Source of the DNA: UBA668 sp041394605
Lineage (GTDB): Bacteria > Actinomycetota > Acidimicrobiia > Acidimicrobiales > Ilumatobacteraceae
Direction of reading: 5' to 3'
Assembly: GCA_041394605.1 (NCBI GenBank)
Contig: JAWKHX010000010.1
Span: 144,018 to 208,017 of the forward strand
Length of the DNA: 64,000 nt
The position numbers and the translations under genes were made by a program. Every line of letters starts with the position of its first letter. Positions within the stretch are counted from its first letter, which is position 1. Positions 63,699 to 64,000 of the stretch are shown here, piece by piece. The notes beneath the pieces are model-generated. The model ran no database searches. It was not told the DNA's origin and worked only from the letters and a program-made list of their open reading frames with translations.

Positions 63699-64000
63699 AT
63701 GAGTGCCGTGCGTGTCGCCATCGCCGGGTCCTCCGGCTCGATCGGTACCCAGACGCTGGACGTCGTGCGCGCCGAAGGCGCCGATCGCTACGAGGTCGTC
63801 GCGCTGGGCGTCGGCTCGTCGGTGGAGGCGCTGATCGCCCAAGCGGAGGAGTTCCGGCCCAAGGTGGTGGCGGTGGCCGACCCGGCCGGCCGCGCCCAGG
63901 TTGCGGCTCGCCTGCCGTGGGCCCACGTGGTCGCCGACATGGCGGATCTGGTGGACGTGGCCGACGTGGTGGTGAACGCCGTGGTCGGCTTCGCCGGCCT
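63699..64000 (+). CDS. dxr: 1-deoxy-D-xylulose 5-phosphate reductoisomerase (cut by window end)
   Basis: First 100 codons of Dxr, an enzyme of the MEP isoprenoid pathway that turns DXP into MEP with NADPH. VRVAIAGSSGSIGTQTLDVVRAEGADRYEVVALGVGSSV carries the Rossmann NADPH motif GSSGSIG (residues 10-16), and the VVNAVVGFAGL strand follows at the window end. ATG 63699 has a CAGACT hexamer eight bases upstream. cdsA-dxr is a common actinobacterial order. Confidence 0.93.
   Translation, partial: MSAVRVAIAGSSGSIGTQTLDVVRAEGADRYEVVALGVGSSVEALIAQAEEFRPKVVAVADPAGRAQVAARLPWAHVVADMADLVDVADVVVNAVVGFAG

Overview
This is a high-GC (roughly 70%) chromosomal segment of an actinobacterium. The evidence is a WhiG-family sigma factor in the order dprA-xerC-whiG-M23-rpsB-tsf-pyrH-frr-cdsA-dxr (the Streptomyces order), a block that matches the mycobacterial mec-cysM-murI-rph-rdgB neighbourhood, F420-type flavin/LLM oxidoreductases, a DtxR/IdeR iron box, and many start codons placed 6-8 bases after a TANNNT -10 hexamer (leaderless transcription). 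The unusual surface-repeat proteins hint at Acidimicrobiia, but that is only a guess. No rRNA, CRISPR array, insertion sequence or prophage was seen.

Layout. 1-11 kb: a truncated MalT/LuxR regulator, a membrane protein, a MarR / NuoF-like / thioredoxin-CcdA redox cluster, a tandem universal stress protein, and small enzymes (aldo/keto reductase, PPOX, VOC, alpha/beta hydrolase, ACT protein). 11.4-11.8 kb: tmRNA (ssrA). 12-19 kb: a secreted repeat-SGNH hydrolase, a GH1 glucosidase, a TrmO-MOSC fusion, Mug glycosylase, dimethylargininase and smpB, so both trans-translation partners lie within 8 kb of each other. 19.6-28.9 kb: a JAMM peptidase and cysM, a repeat-sortase fusion, transporter, acyltransferase and CPBP protease, then murI, rph (with an internal amber codon), rdgB and a fold-III PLP enzyme. 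28.9-31.7 kb: feoA-feoB-Nfu iron operon behind an iron box. 31.7-38 kb: LLM oxidoreductase, tRNA-Leu(UAG), lipoprotein, DUF2461, HerA/DUF853-type ATPase and an LPATG surface protein. 38-44 kb: an ArsR/SufR-like regulator divergent from a PLP lyase, a second PLP enzyme (frameshifted), an acyl-CoA ligase and two DUF proteins. 44-50 kb: choline-sulfatase flanked by two REP-like palindromes, a Ski2-type helicase and an LCP ligase. 50-53.5 kb: a TetR pair, beta-carbonic anhydrase and clpP, with a degraded second copy of clpP that looks like an assembly or sequencing artefact. 54-64 kb: comM-dprA-xerC-whiG, a degenerate M23 protein, the translation block rpsB-tsf-pyrH-frr, cdsA, and the start of dxr.

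The most interesting threads are: a modular cell-surface repeat fused once to an SGNH hydrolase and once to a sortase, with an LPATG substrate elsewhere in the window; back-to-back promoters in which two leaderless genes share one palindromic -10 region; a CysM/Mec pair with no CysO between them; an Nfu scaffold inside the feo operon; a TrmO-MOSC fusion; and a catalytically degenerate LytM protein beside whiG. Three genes (rph, the 40.3 kb PLP enzyme, carbonic anhydrase) are broken by single-base differences and clpP is duplicated in damaged form, so sequence quality needs to be kept in mind.
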